Below are positions 12,141 through 22,815 of a stretch of DNA of 64,000 nucleotides, one piece after another (the first letter of the stretch is position 1; every line of letters starts with the position of its first letter). The notes beneath the pieces were generated by a model. The model saw only the letters and a program-made list of their open reading frames with translations. It searched no databases and was not told where the DNA came from. This stretch comes from Przewalskia tangutica (lineage: Eukaryota; Streptophyta; Magnoliopsida; Solanales; Solanaceae). Location: contig CM056740.1 of assembly GCA_029844215.1 (NCBI GenBank), positions 28,253,873 to 28,317,872 on the forward strand, in the 5' to 3' direction. The position numbers and the translations under genes were made by a program.

Positions 12141-13371
12141 GTGAAGAACCCGCAACTGATCTCGTAGTCTGTGCTATCCCACCAGTGCTACCTCTAGTCG
12201 GACAGTCTCTCGCCAAATGGCCCTGTTGGCCGCAAGCATAACAATCTCCCAAATTAGTACGACACTCACCCTTATGAATTTTTCCACAACGGCCACACTG
12301 AGACAAGGGTGGCCTTATCCGGCGAGCACTCCTACTCCTCGAAATCTGAAACACAGGAGCCCCGACTGCTCCGAATACCCGAACGCCCCAAGATCGGAGG
12401 ACCGCTCTGCATCTTGGCGGAGGTACATAACTAGTCTGCTGCTGAAGCGGTCCGCCTCGAAAGTCGCCAAAAGACCCTGCTGTCCTGGCCCTCTTCTGTT
12501 GATCCCGGTCATTCCGCCGACCTCTCCGCTCCTCACACCCAAGTGCAAAGCCTGCATGCGGGCAATGTCCATGCCCGGCTGAAGAGCTACACCCGAACAA
12601 GCCTCTGTCAAGTAGTCATCGAGCCCGGTGACGTAGCGGTGCACTCTGTCCCCTATGTCGGCTACTAACGCGGGGACGTACCGAGCTAGTGAGCCAAACT
12701 CCACATTGTACTCCCAAACCGTACGCCCGTCCTGCCTTAATATCAAAAATATGTCGGCCCGTGCCCTCCTCATCTGCGGAGGCAAGAAGTGGCTGAGAAA
12801 TGCCTCCAAGAACTCGTCCCAAATAGCTGGAGGCGCATGCTCCCCCCGGGACAGCTCCCACGAATCAAACCAGTCGACTGCGGTATCACGCAACCGATGT
12901 GAACCTAAGACCACTGACTCGGTCTCCGAAGCCTTGATCACTCTCATGATCCGTCAGAATCGCTTCGGATGAACTCCTCGCGGATCATCCTCGTGCCTCG
13001 ATCCATAAAACATCGGGCGGCTACAACTCGTAAAGTCCCGCAGCCTCAAACTATCCGCCTCGTGAACTTCGTACTACTGCAGACGAATTGCTGCATCCAG
13101 CTTATCCTCGTGCCTTGCCACTATCCTGGCCAATAACTGGGTCATCTCTTTGTACCCAACTCCTCTGCTCCAGGATGCGCGGACCGAGGCTCAGTATCGT
13201 GGTCTCGCAGCCCATTGCGGTTCTAAACTCTGCTTTGAAATTGGCGGCGTCGCAAAACTCGCCGTCAAGCGCTATCTCGGTAATGACCGCTGCGCGCTCG
13301 TACTCTCTCAGTATCCTACTAGAAGCTCTCGGCTGTCTTGCCCATCCGCCCGGTTGCTCGCGCGGAGGCAT
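12141..13371 (-). pseudogene. EA gag polyprotein, frameshifted
   Basis: The start is the Met of MPPREQ at 13371, about 104 nt after the leader hairpin, at the same place as the EB, ED and EC gag starts. An N-terminal frame covers about 13102-13371. The capsid-like core (Met-Arg-Val-Ile-Lys .. Asp-Trp-Phe-Asp-Ser-Trp-Glu-Leu-Ser-Arg) occupies 12947 down to about 12590, and a second frame from about 12600 carries a basic linker and an intact CX2CX4HX4C knuckle (CYACGQQGHLARDC, about 12215-12255) after a CGRCG half-knuckle. At least two frame changes break it, and S1 cuts off the tail. Gag would form the particle and bind RNA. No protease follows. Confidence 0.85.
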
Positions 13372-13474
13372 AATCGTGAAAATGAAATACGTCGGAGGGT
13401 CCAACTTTATCACGGCTAAGGCACGATCTCGTAATGAGAAGAATGGAAACTAATCCTAAATGTCTCAGCCTCAC

Positions 13475-13508
13475 GATTATAGATGTGGTGCACAACACAT
13501 CGATAATC
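13475..13508 (-). promoter_or_regulatory. Leader hairpin with GTGCAC loop (EA)
   Basis: 13-nt arms GATTATAGATGTG and CACATCGATAATC, with one mismatch near the middle, flank an 8-nt loop that contains the self-complementary hexamer GTGCAC. It lies 46 nt from the primer site and about 104 nt before the gag ATG on the minus strand. Confidence 0.65.
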
Positions 13509-13554
13509 AAGACTCTACTAGACACGGTCTGTAGACACTTTCCGAGGATTAACT

Positions 13555-13566
13555 GCTCTGATACCA
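13555..13566 (-). other. Primer binding site (EA)
   Basis: Minus strand reads TGGTATCAGAGC, the classic complement to the 3' end of plant initiator/elongator tRNA-Met, a few bases inside the 5' LTR boundary at 13571. Confidence 0.85.
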
Positions 13567-14279
13567 CTTTTGTCACGACCCGATCCCGGGCCCGTGACTG
13601 GTGCCTTACCCGGGCACCCAAGTAGTCATACATCAGAGTAATAAGCGGAATATATAAAAACAAGACATGAAACAATTATAGAATGAGAACAGTTTATCCA
13701 TGAAAATATCGCCTTTCGGCATGTATATATACATAAAACTTGAACCCGAACAGTTACATCCTTACAAACCCCGCCACAACAAGATTTCATGCACTTAAGA
13801 GTTTTATTATACAACATGACGACAGTGGTCGCGCCATACCCTGAATGTACAAGTACCTACAATGGACAGGACTATACCAAAAGATAAGCCTCCAGAGAAA
13901 CGGAGCTTCCCAAACGCCGAATCGCGATCCTATGAACGAGGATCAACAATCGTGTACTCTACCGCGCAGATGAACGCAGCCCGGGCGAGGTCGACAACAG
14001 TACCAAGTATGTGAAATCAAAATATCAAATGAAATCATAGTAGTCTATATAAAGCAGGAGACATGTATGATAACCAAACTACAGTCCACCATAAATAAAC
14101 AGTCACGTAAGTCAGGGACTCACACCCTCAAAGTCATCACTCAAATATAACTATGGGTCTCACGCCCTCAACATCAATCATGCTCGTGGAATACCTTCCT
14201 CACTGCCGGCAGTCTATGATATAATAACACCAAGGAGTACACATAAACACCAAGTCCCACCTGAGTCATAAAATCGTGA

Positions 14280-14610
14280 CGGCAAGTAATGGCTAACTAC
14301 GGATACCAAATCCGCGTCATCAATCGACCGGCAAGTACGAAGCCAACTACCGATACCAAAGCCGCACTATCAATACTATACAACCAAACCACGAAGGCGT
14401 CACGGCAAGTACGAAAGCCAACTACCGCTACAAAGCCGTGTCACGTAGGCGATCGGCAAGTACGAGGGCTAACTACGGATACCAAGCGTATCACGAGACT
14501 TCGCCACTAAACCGAACGGCAAGTAAGGCTAACTACCGATACCAAAGCCGAATCACCACGACTTCGGGTAAGTACGAGAGCCAACTACCGATACCAAAGC
14601 CGACCAAGAA
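14280..14610 (-). repeat. Array with GGCAAGTACGAA core in EA 5' LTR
   Basis: Sister of the 5437-5800 array. Most copies read CTACCGATACC where the other LTR has CTACCAGATACC, and GGGG runs are shortened to GG. Confidence 0.8.
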
Positions 14611-16557
14611 ACCTCGGAGAGCTAGTCCATGGAATAACACTATCAGCGAGCGTGCACTGGAATCCTCCACACGCAGACGTCCAAGTAAGATCATAACAAA
14701 TCAGCCGGCCCTCCATTGAGAGACGCGGTGGTATAGAAATACAATACTAGCACGACAAGGCTATCACATGCAAACATAGGCAAGTTACACACAACTCAAG
14801 GTACTTTCATTTTATGCCAAAGTCCAGGTTTTAACCCCAAAGTACTACGTACATTAAATTCTTTTTCTTAAAAATGTCCATTTTTTTACCAAGGTCACCC
14901 GATACCCGTATTATAAAAATAGAGTGACTAACATTTTTAAGTAAACCAAAACAACTTCCATACTTTCCTTTTTAAACCAAATTAAGACAATACCATGCCT
15001 TCTTTTTAGACCAAAACACTTCTCCTTTTAAAGTCAAGTTACAACATTCTTTTCCAAAGTTCAAGTTTGCCTAATTTCAAATATTCACGTCTCTTATTTT
15101 TGAAAGGTTTCGTAGTTCATAGTCTTAATCACTTAATAACATAATCTCTTTTAAAACGATTGAGTAACGTATGCCTTATGTGTGAGTAGGTTATTCTTGT
15201 TTATAACAATCTTATTAAAGCAGCCATGATATAGGAAATGTAATACAATCTTGTCTTATCTTAGCTTCTATGCAGATGGAGGTTTCTACTGGTTTTAATA
15301 TAATTACTTAATTGTCAATACAGTTTCCTTTATTAACGCTGCAGTGGTTCGTTCGATACTTATTCTCATTTCCGAAATCAGTAAAACATTATTCTTTTAA
15401 AGACCAAATACTCATTACTCACGAATGAGGTTTCACACTTTTAAAAAAAATTCATATCAATTCAATTAAGTCAAGTCTCTTATCTTTTAAGATCAATAAA
15501 CCATTCTTTTTATCTCTCTTAAGACGTTATACCTAACTTCCCATAAAGCTAGTATAACTCTTAAGCTTTCAAAACCAAGTATTACTCTTCTTTCAAAAAC
15601 GATTCTTAATTCTTTTGAAATACTTCAAGATTCTTTATTATTTAAAACTTAAGTCAAAAGACATCAAGTAAAACCACGTTCGATTAACACACGTCGCTCA
15701 CCGTACTATATATATTCTTTAAAAATATCATGCTCAAGAGGATAGGAAGAATCACATACCTCGCGACGACATCGATAATTAGCAAATAGCTCCAAAGCAT
15801 CAGAATCCCGCTAGCCTTTTCCACCCTTCGAGTAGAATACGCTACTTGCGATTTCAACCTATAACGGTCATATAAGTCTATCAACGTCTAGACTACTCTA
15901 TAGAATGATTCTAGATACAAGATTCCTTATTCTATGGAAAATTGGGCAGCACTTCCCTACCCGCCAAACTACACAAGTCTCATCAGAATACACCATGTAA
16001 GTCTGATTCGATTCTCTTCTTTTATACCATCCTTATATACGTCTTATACTCAATTCTTATACTACTACAGTATGTAATTTCCAATTACAATAGAAGGGTA
16101 AGAGTATTTACCTCGATAAGCCCAAAATTATCCAAGTTAAAAAGTCGATCCTGAGCAAGGTTTAGCTCCTAATCTGTACGCTCCAAAACGCTCCAAGAAA
16201 CCCTTAGAAGTTCTACACAACTTCTACTTAATACTTCAACCTACTATGAAGATTTTTCCCCAGGGTTTCGTTTAGTGACTAAAGGAAGTATAGTAGTATT
16301 TCTAGGCTTTTAGTATAGAGGTAACTTTGGAATACTACAAGGTATTTGGGCCAAGGTATTTTGGAATAACAACAATACTTGGAGAATACTTTTCTACCAA
16401 GGGGGGGTATTTCACGAGATCAACTCAAGGAAATGGGGTTTCCGAGGCCTCTCAAAGGGGGAGGGGGAGTCTTGGACGAAAACTACAACTAAGAGGGGGA
16501 GGATTTTAAGACTTGGAAAATGTTTTGTGGATGAAGAAGTCTTCAACTAAGGGGGGG

Positions 16558-16565
16558 TATTTATA
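16558..16565 (-). promoter_or_regulatory. TATA box of EA 5' LTR
   Basis: TATAAATA on the minus strand; this is the copy expected to start the EA transcript. Confidence 0.7.
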
Positions 16566-16940
16566 GGGCCTTCAATGGCCAAGATTAAGGCAAGTGGAGG
16601 GCAAGTGGAGGGTGGGGATTTGGGCAAGTGTACCTTATCCATCTAATACACAAATATCCTACCTAACCTTGACCAAGGTTTTTAACACCAAAAACGTGCC
16701 AACAAAAGCCCACAATGCCGTCCACTTTGAGGGTGACACATGTCGCCCTCCCGTTGGTCCAAAATATTTTATCTCTCGTAAAAATCCGCAAAAATAATAA
16801 ATGTCGCAACCGAAATTTTCCCTTCGCAAAGTCCGGAAAACGTTTCGTCGGAAAACAATTCTTTTCGCTAGTTGTGAACAAATTTCGTCCCTTTGCCTAC
16901 TTAAGGCTTAAACTTTTGTACGTACGCCCTCACGTACATA

Positions 16941-18089
16941 GTACTTTGAGTTTAATTCCCTAATATTACAAGATGTGATAATGCCTTGAGTTCTTCTAAA
17001 ATGATAGTTCATTCTGTTTGTGCTAATGAGAGTCGGAGATGATTTAAATTGTACATAGTTGCTTGTGATAGCTATATGTGTACAATCTTTTATATTTGGA
17101 CCGTGTCCCAGAATGGACCGGGCAGTATACCTTAATGGGCAGGGCAGTATATATTACATGACTTTATCGTGTCCCCGAGGTAGGCGATATACTTAATGGG
17201 TACGGGCGATATATTACATGACCTTACCGTGTCCCAGAATGGGCCGGGCAGTATACCCTAATGGGCAGGGCAGTATATATTACATGACTTTACCGCGTCC
17301 TAGAAAAGGGTTGGGCAGAATACCTTATTGACTTTACCGCGTCCCAGAAGGGGCCGGGCAGAATACCTTATTGACTTTATCGCGTCCCAGATAGGGCTGG
17401 GCAGGATACCTTACAGGGCAATATTTGTGTATAACATTCGGGTTCAACTCCCATGACAACATTTGTTTATTTGGACAGACTTTCATAATTTGAAAAAGTA
17501 TAGCTGATTTTCATTACTTTCAGTTTAAAAAGGATACATTTGACTCTTACTTTGAAAAGACAGTGTACTGGTATTTGATTATTATACTTGTCTCTTGTTA
17601 TCTTTTTGGCCTGTTATAATCTCATTTATAGTACTTATTGTTTCGCATACTTGGTACATTTTCCGTACTGACCCTCTTTCTCCGGGGGGCTGCGTTCATG
17701 TCGCAGGTTTAGGTACGCAGTTTGGTGATCTGCAAGTGTAGGATCCTTGCTCGGAGTTTTGGGATAGCTCCATTGTTCTGTAGTTTATCATTTTGGTAAT
17801 GATCTTTCATTACATGTTTTTGTTCATTATGGGTACGTCGGGGCCTTGTCCCGTCATAGTATATTGTCCAAACTTCTAGAGGTATGTATTCATATGTAGG
17901 ATTGGACTCGTGTGCAGTGTAGTTTCATTTTGGCTTATATATATAGCGGCGGCCTTGCCGGCTTTGCCTTTGCTTGTTTAAAAAAAATGATGATGAGTAT
18001 CTTTATCTTCCGCGGGTTACTTGGGATGAATGGGTAGAAGGGTGCCCAGGTAGGGCACCAGTCGCGGGCCCGGGGTTCGGGTCGTTACA
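16941..18089 (+). mobile_element. E1 3' LTR, right part
   Basis: Continuation of 2685-4724 after the EA insertion. It has an array (17095-17415), the CTCCGGGGGG/CTGCG hairpin area (about 17665-17710), the GTACGTCGGGG..CCCCGTC-like hairpin area (about 17830-17860) and GGTGCCC..GGGCACC (about 18040-18060), and ends GGGTCGTTACA at 18089. Different LTR sequence (E2) follows immediately, so 18089 is the right edge of E1. The presumed left copy of its target site lies outside the window. Confidence 0.75.
17095..17415 (+). repeat. Array of GTCCCAGAA/GGGCAG units in E1 LTR
   Basis: Five or six imperfect copies of a roughly 60-65 bp unit containing ACCGTGTCCCAGAATGGG, GGGCAGTATA and ACATGACTTT. The last copies have shorter spacing. 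Confidence 0.75.
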
Positions 18090-18315
18090 TGGTGTTACAA
18101 GGGTTAGTGCCTTGGGTTTTTATAAATGAAAGATTGTACGGCGGACGTACATTGTTTATTGGATCCCAATCCCTTATAATACATGACTTCATAGAGCCTT
18201 GACTTTTCGAAATGAATTTTATTCTATTTTATTTCATTGAGGGTCAAATGATTTATATAAAATTAATGTACGGTGGACGTACATAGTACTTTTGTGTTCA
18301 AGTCCCTAATGATAT
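18090..18315 (+). mobile_element. E2 5' LTR, left visible part
   Basis: LTR sequence between the right end of E1 and the left end of EB. It carries the same AAATGAAAGATTGTACGG and ATGTACG-GTGGA-CGTACAT motifs that continue after EB at 28224. The 5' portion of this LTR is not in the window, probably because E1 is inserted in it. Confidence 0.7.
18311..18315. other. Target site duplication TGATA, left of EB
   Basis: TGATA at 18311-18315 matches TGATA at 28224-28228, directly abutting the EB LTR ends. Confidence 0.92.
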
Positions 18316-18529
18316 GTTATACCCCGTATTTCCAGAGTATGTACGTGAGGGCGTACGTACGAAAGTTTAGCCTTAAAGTTTAGGCCTAGGACGTTTTTTT
18401 GGGCACAACTCACAAAACGAATGGTTTTTCGACGAAACGTTTAACAAGACTCGCGTAGGGTAAATTCCGGCTATGTCATTTCTAATTTTTGCGGATTTTT
18501 CCGAGAGACGAAACATTTTGGACCAACGA

Positions 18530-18551
18530 GAGGGCGACACTTGTCACCCTC
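18530..18551 (+). promoter_or_regulatory. Imperfect palindrome upstream of EB TATA box
   Basis: GAGGGYGACAC-type arm facing GTGTCACCCTC. This is the EB version of the 18-bp perfect palindrome with a CACGTG core at 31272-31289 in ED. It is about 165 bp upstream of the TATA box. Confidence 0.55.
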
Positions 18552-18715
18552 TCATTGGTGGATGCGCGAAGTGAGCCAATTGGATGGCCCTTTTGTCAAG
18601 TAGTTGGTAGGATATTTTTGTGTAGTAGATGGATAAGGACACATGCCCAAATCTTGACCTTACACTTGCCTTGCACTTGGCATCATCTTGGCCATTGGTT
18701 GGCCATGGCTTGACC

Positions 18716-18723
18716 TATAAATA
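18716..18723 (+). promoter_or_regulatory. TATA box of EB 5' LTR
   Basis: TATAAATA in a C-rich context, followed after 10-15 bp by the inverted repeat GATGAAGA-GT-TCTTCATC (about 18735-18752), which would sit at the start of the RNA. Confidence 0.75.
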
Positions 18724-19869
18724 CCCCCCTTAAGATGAAGAGTTCTTCATCCACAAATCTTTCTCCAAGTCTTGAAAATCCTCCCCTCTCCCTTGAGCAT
18801 TTTCGTCCAAACACTTCCCCCTCCTTGTGAAGCTTGGCGAGGCAACCCCTAGCCTAGCCGAAACCTACCCCCCCTCCCTTGGTAGAAAAGTTGCCTTCTA
18901 GTATTGTTATAATGCCCAAAATACCCTAGCCCAAATCCCTTAAGTACTTAGTAGAAGTTGTGAAGAACTTCTAAGGGTTCTTGGAGCTATCGGAGCGTAC
19001 AACTTAGGAGCTAAGCCTTGCTCCGGATCGACTTTTATCTAGGATATTATTGGGCTTACCGAGGTAAATAATCCTAACCCTCTTTGTATTAGAGAATGCA
19101 TACTGTAGAAGTATAAGAATAAGTATTAAATACTTAGAAGAATATTACAGAATAGAATTAAACTGTTATCACAGTAGAAGGGTATAAAAGAAGAATAATT
19201 GAACTGTACTTACATAGGACTGTTTTCACAGTAGACTTATATAGCTCACCGGGTAGGGAAGTGCTGCCCGACTTTCCGTAGAATAGAGAACCCTCTGTTT
19301 AGAATGACCTACAGAGTAGTCTAGACTTTGATAGATGTCTTTGACTATTATAGGCTGTTACTCTGCGCGCGACATATTCGACTTGGCAGGTGGATTTCGC
19401 CAAGAAGGTATGTGATTCTTCCTATACTCTTAAGCATGATATTTTAAATATATATAGTACGGTAGACGTACGTGTGTTAACTGAACGTAGTCTTACGGCA
19501 ATGTCTTTTGACTTAAGCCTGAATAATAAAGATCTTGAAGTCTTTTAAAAAAGAATTATAAATCAGTTTTGAAAGAAGAAGAATAATTGTTTTAAAAAAA
19601 ACAAAAACAACAAGAAGCTTAAGGGTTATACTAGCTTTATGGGAAGTTAAGTATAACGACTTAAGTTTTATAAAAAGGAACAGTTTACTTATGTGTTTAT
19701 AAAAGACTTGTATTGATTTCTGAAAGGTATAATAAGATGGTTTTGATGAGTAGACATATTGTGATGATATGTGTGTTAGTATCTTGTAAAGAGGTCAGTC
19801 TTACTTGTGCTTATGTTGTTTAACTATAAGCTGTTATGTTAGTACTATATCACTCACCTCTTGAGATGA

Positions 19870-20140
19870 TACCGGGGGTTAAGCTGCCCTCCGATGCGGG
19901 GTAGACTCAGGCGGTCTGGGACCATGATTCGAGAATACCTCATGCGGGTCCAGGGGGCCTATGCGGAGCTACGAGAGTTCCAGGTTAGTGTGCGGGGCTA
20001 TGCCTCATGCGGTCTATGTGGCCATGCGGACAACGAGTCCAGGACGATGCCGAGGAGTAGCTACCCTCGATGCGGGGTTATACCTCATGCGGGCCTATGT
20101 GAGTGGCCTATGCGGACTACGGGAGTCCAGGATTAGGCTT
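19870..20140 (+). repeat. GC-rich array (CCTCATGCGGG units) in EB 5' LTR
   Basis: Imperfect repeats of a unit with CTCATGCGGGYC, CTATGCGGA and GAGTCCAGG. Related arrays are at 27355-27620 (EB 3' LTR), 33600-33850 and 39410-39680 (ED LTRs). Confidence 0.7.
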
Positions 20141-20766
20141 GCATAATGATGCTATGGGCGATTGGCCCTGCTTCGATCATTCGCAGCCTAGAAAAGACCG
20201 GTTACAGTTTACCTATTGTTGCTCTTGTTATGATGTGGCACTATGTGCGGTTACATTGGTTGTTTCGTGCATATTTGTAAAATTGATTTTAAAATGATAT
20301 GATTTCATTTAAGTATTTTACAGTTTCACATACTTAGTACCTGTTGTACTGACCTCCTTCGGGGGGCTGCGTTCATGCCGCAGGTAAGGGCAAGCAGGTG
20401 CTAGATCCACATCCTTAGGATCTTTGCTTTGGTGTCAGGAGCTCCATCTTCTCCGGAGGCTCTACTTTTGGGTATGATCTCCCTGTATTGTAGATAGTTT
20501 TTGTACATTCAGGGTATGGCGGGGCCCTGTCCCGCCATAGTTGTTTACTTCCTTAGAGGTCTGTAGTCCTATTGTACAGTTGGGATGTAAACTGCCAGAC
20601 TTTGGTTTTTATATATATATGCCGAAAGGCACCCTTTTCTCAGAAACTGTGTATCATTTACAATTGTTTCATGTCTTGTGTTTTTATACTCCGCTGATTT
20701 TCTCTGATGTATGACTACTTGGGTGCGGGTAGGCACGATCACGCCCCGAACGGGTCGTGACAAAAG

Positions 20767-20777
20767 TGGTATCGAGC
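20767..20777 (+). other. Primer binding site (EB), altered
   Basis: Reads TGGTATCGAGC where E2 and EA read TGGTATCAGAGC. The identical change is present in ED. It lies four bases after the 5' LTR end. The change follows the CAG-to-CG pattern seen elsewhere, so it may not be real. Confidence 0.75.
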
Positions 20778-20822
20778 GATTAATCTCGGAATGTGTCTAC
20801 GCACCGTATCTAGTAGAGTCTT

Positions 20823-20853
20823 GATTATCGGTGTGTGCACCACACCAATAATC
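20823..20853 (+). promoter_or_regulatory. Leader hairpin with GTGCAC (EB)
   Basis: Arms GATTATCGGTGTG and CACACCAATAATC with one mismatch and a shortened loop TGCAC; GTGCAC is still present across the arm-loop junction. It lies 46 nt after the primer site and 110 nt before the gag ATG. Confidence 0.65.
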
Positions 20854-20963
20854 GTGAGGCTATAGGATATTTAGGATTGGTTTCCATTCTTCTCACTCGA
20901 GATCGTGCTTTAGAGGCGTGTTATAGGTTGGACCCCTCTAACGTATTCCTTTCTCAGAATATT

Positions 20964-22151
20964 ATGCCTCCACGTAAGGCAACCCGGCCCGTAGGGCAAG
21001 GCAGCGAGGAGGCGCTAGTGGGACACCTAGAGTCACGAGGGCTCGTGCCCGGGCCTATACCCGAGACGGCGAGTTCTACGACGCCGCCGACCCCAGGAGG
21101 GTTTAGGGCCGCAGCAGTGGCTGATGAGACCACAGTACCTACACCTCCAGTCCCACAGCCTGGAGCAGATGAGATGGGTTACAGAGAGATGGCCCAGTTA
21201 TTGGCTAGGATTGTGGCCAGACACGAGGATAGGCTGGATGCAGCAGTTCCAGTTCCAGCCCCAGTCGTACCCGTGGTTCACCCGAGGGCAGATAGTTTGA
21301 GGCTACGGGATTTCCTGAGTTGTAGCCCGCCAGAGTTTTACGGGTCGAGGCCTGAGGATGATCCGCAGGAGTTCATCCGTCAGTTACAGAGGATCATGCG
21401 GGTGATCAAGGCTTCAGAGACCGAGTCCGTGACCTTCGGTTCGCATCGGCTGCGTGATACCGCAGTCGATTGGTTTGATTCGTGGGAGTTATCCCGGGGA
21501 GAGCACGCGTCCCCAGCTACTTGGGACGAGTTCTCGGAGGCTTTCCTCACTCACTTCTTGCCTCCACAGATGAGGAGGGCACGGGCCGATAGATTTTTGT
21601 CTTGACAGAGAGGACGCGCCAGGGAGTACAACGTTGAGTTTGATTCGTTGGCTCGATATGTCCCTGCGTTGGTAGCAGATATGGAGGACAGGGTGCATCG
21701 CTACGTCACCGGGCTAGATGATTATATGGCCGAGTCTTGTGCGGGTGTGGCTCTTCAGCCAGGCATGGATATTACCCGTATGCAGGCTCACGCACTTGGA
21801 TGCGAGGAGCGTAGAGGCCGACGAGTTGACAGACAGCAGCAGAAGAAGGCCAGGACGGGAGGGTCTTTTGGTAGCTCTCGGGGTGGACGGCCTCAGCAGC
21901 AGTCTAGATTTGCACCACAGCCAGCTCAGAGCACTCCTGCACCGTCCTCAGCACAGCCAGAGTATTCGGCGCACCAGGCCCTGTGGCTTCGACGCCCGCG
22001 GCGAGAGGTATCGCCGATCGGACCACCTCGGTGTGGCCGATGCGGGAGATCCCATTACGGGAAGTGTGGTACTGCTTCGGGAGGTTGTTACAGTTGTGGC
22101 CCGCAGGGGCACTTTGCGAGGGACGTTCCGACCGGGGCGTGGCCGTGGTAG
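20964..22151 (+). pseudogene. EB gag polyprotein with one in-frame stop
   Basis: The start is the ATG of MPPRKATRPVG at 20964; the upstream ATG in the same frame at 20835 lies in the leader hairpin and is not used in sister elements. Residues about 1-110 are a Pro/Ala-rich arm. The capsid-like core follows (SCSPPEFYG, RVIKASETES, AVDWFDSWELSRGEH, THFLPPQMRRARADRF). A TGA at 21603-21605 interrupts it, and the same frame resumes with EYNVEFDSLARY through a basic Gln/Arg-rich linker to CGRCG and a CYSCGPQGHFARD knuckle whose final Cys is Val. Gag would make the virus-like particle. The stop and lost Cys may be real decay or base-calling error. Confidence 0.9.
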
Positions 22152-22289
22152 GCTCGGCCACGAGTGCTGCGGTTCTTCGTCCCCTACGGTTACACGCCCC
22201 GGAGGGCAGGGTACTCATGGACCATCAGGTCGCGGCAGAGGTCGTGGCGCGGTCCAGCTTCTAGCGGTCCTCGAATCGCATCTATGCCT

Positions 22290-22693
22290 TGTCCACGGCA
22301 GACCGAGGCGTCGCTGCGACGTCGCTGTGTACTTTATCGGTTCGGATTTGATGTATGCCTTGATAGATCCGGTTCTACTGGCCCTATATATCTCCCCTTA
22401 TTGCTAGTAGGATAGGGATAGAGCCTGAGTCCATAGACCCTTTCGAGGTAGCTACGCCAGTGGGTGATTCGGTGGTAGCTCGGCGGGTATATAGGGCTTG
22501 TCCAGTGACCATTGGCAGTCGTCAGACCCTAGGCGACTTGATAGAGTTGGACATGACTGATTTCGATGTAATCATGGGGATGGATTGGCTAGCTTCTTGC
22601 TACGCCAATGTAGACTGCCGGGAGAGAGTAGTACGGTTCCAGTTTCCTGAGGAGCCGGTTGTTGTGTGGGAGAACATCAGACGCCGGAGGTAA
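22290..22693 (+). pseudogene. EB aspartic protease, split frames
   Basis: The active-site neighbourhood lies at about 22345-22400 but is split between two frames: Ala-Leu-Ile-Asp in one, Ser-Gly-Ser-Thr in another. The C-terminal part is open at 22460-22693, with the pattern DFDVIMGMDWLASCYANVDC typical of gypsy protease C-termini. The enzyme would mature gag-pol. A further frame change separates it from RT. Assignment of the domain is firm; function is not. Confidence 0.8.
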
Positions 22694-22815
22694 GTTTATT
22701 TCTTACCTCAAGGCCGGGAAGATGGTGCGAAGGGTATATCTACCCTCTCGTTCGTGTTTGATAATCAAGGCTGCGGTACAGATTTTGATCGATTCCGAGT
22801 CGAGAGTTCCCAGAC

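Larger units (their letters stand above)
4725..16940 (-). mobile_element. EA: gag-only non-autonomous LTR retrotransposon
   Basis: Minus-strand element. 3' LTR is 4725-8170, internal 8171-13570 and 5' LTR 13571-16940. The interior holds a primer site, a gag pseudogene and a non-coding module, with no RT, RNase H or integrase. Solo LTR S1 (9213-12140) interrupts gag. EA entered the E1 3' LTR: GTACA (4720-4724) is the left target duplication. On the right, 30 bp comprising the LTR end plus the second GTACA copy are missing. The two LTRs are alike over their whole length apart from clustered CAG/CTG and homopolymer changes, suggesting a fairly recent insertion. Confidence 0.88.
13571..16940 (-). 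mobile_element. EA 5' LTR, lacking its outer end
   Basis: Starts TGTCACGACCCG at 13571, next to the primer site. TATA box at 16558-16565 (minus), G-box region about 16731-16753, array 14280-14610. The outer end breaks off at GTACATA (16934-16940) and E1 LTR sequence resumes at once. Relative to the 3' LTR, the last 23 bp of the LTR, the GTACA duplication and two more bases are gone. Confidence 0.9.
18316..20762 (+). mobile_element. EB 5' LTR
   Basis: TGTTATACCCCG to GGGTCGTGACA, 2447 bp, about 1 kb shorter than the EA, EC and ED LTRs. G-box-like palindrome at 18530-18551, TATA box 18716-18723, donor-like GTAAAT at 19064, acceptor-like TAG at 19353, donor-like GTATGT at 19408, GC-rich array 19870-20140, U5 hairpins 20348-20545. 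Confidence 0.94.

Noticed and set aside
13571..16940. Repeat-induced or deamination-type mutation as the source of LTR differences
   Set aside because: The changes are base swaps and deletions at CAG/CTG, not the C-to-T/G-to-A transitions expected.
20823..20853. Leader hairpin as a tRNA or miRNA precursor
   Set aside because: Too short and without a tRNA cloverleaf or a miRNA-length arm; fixed position between primer site and gag fits a leader element better.
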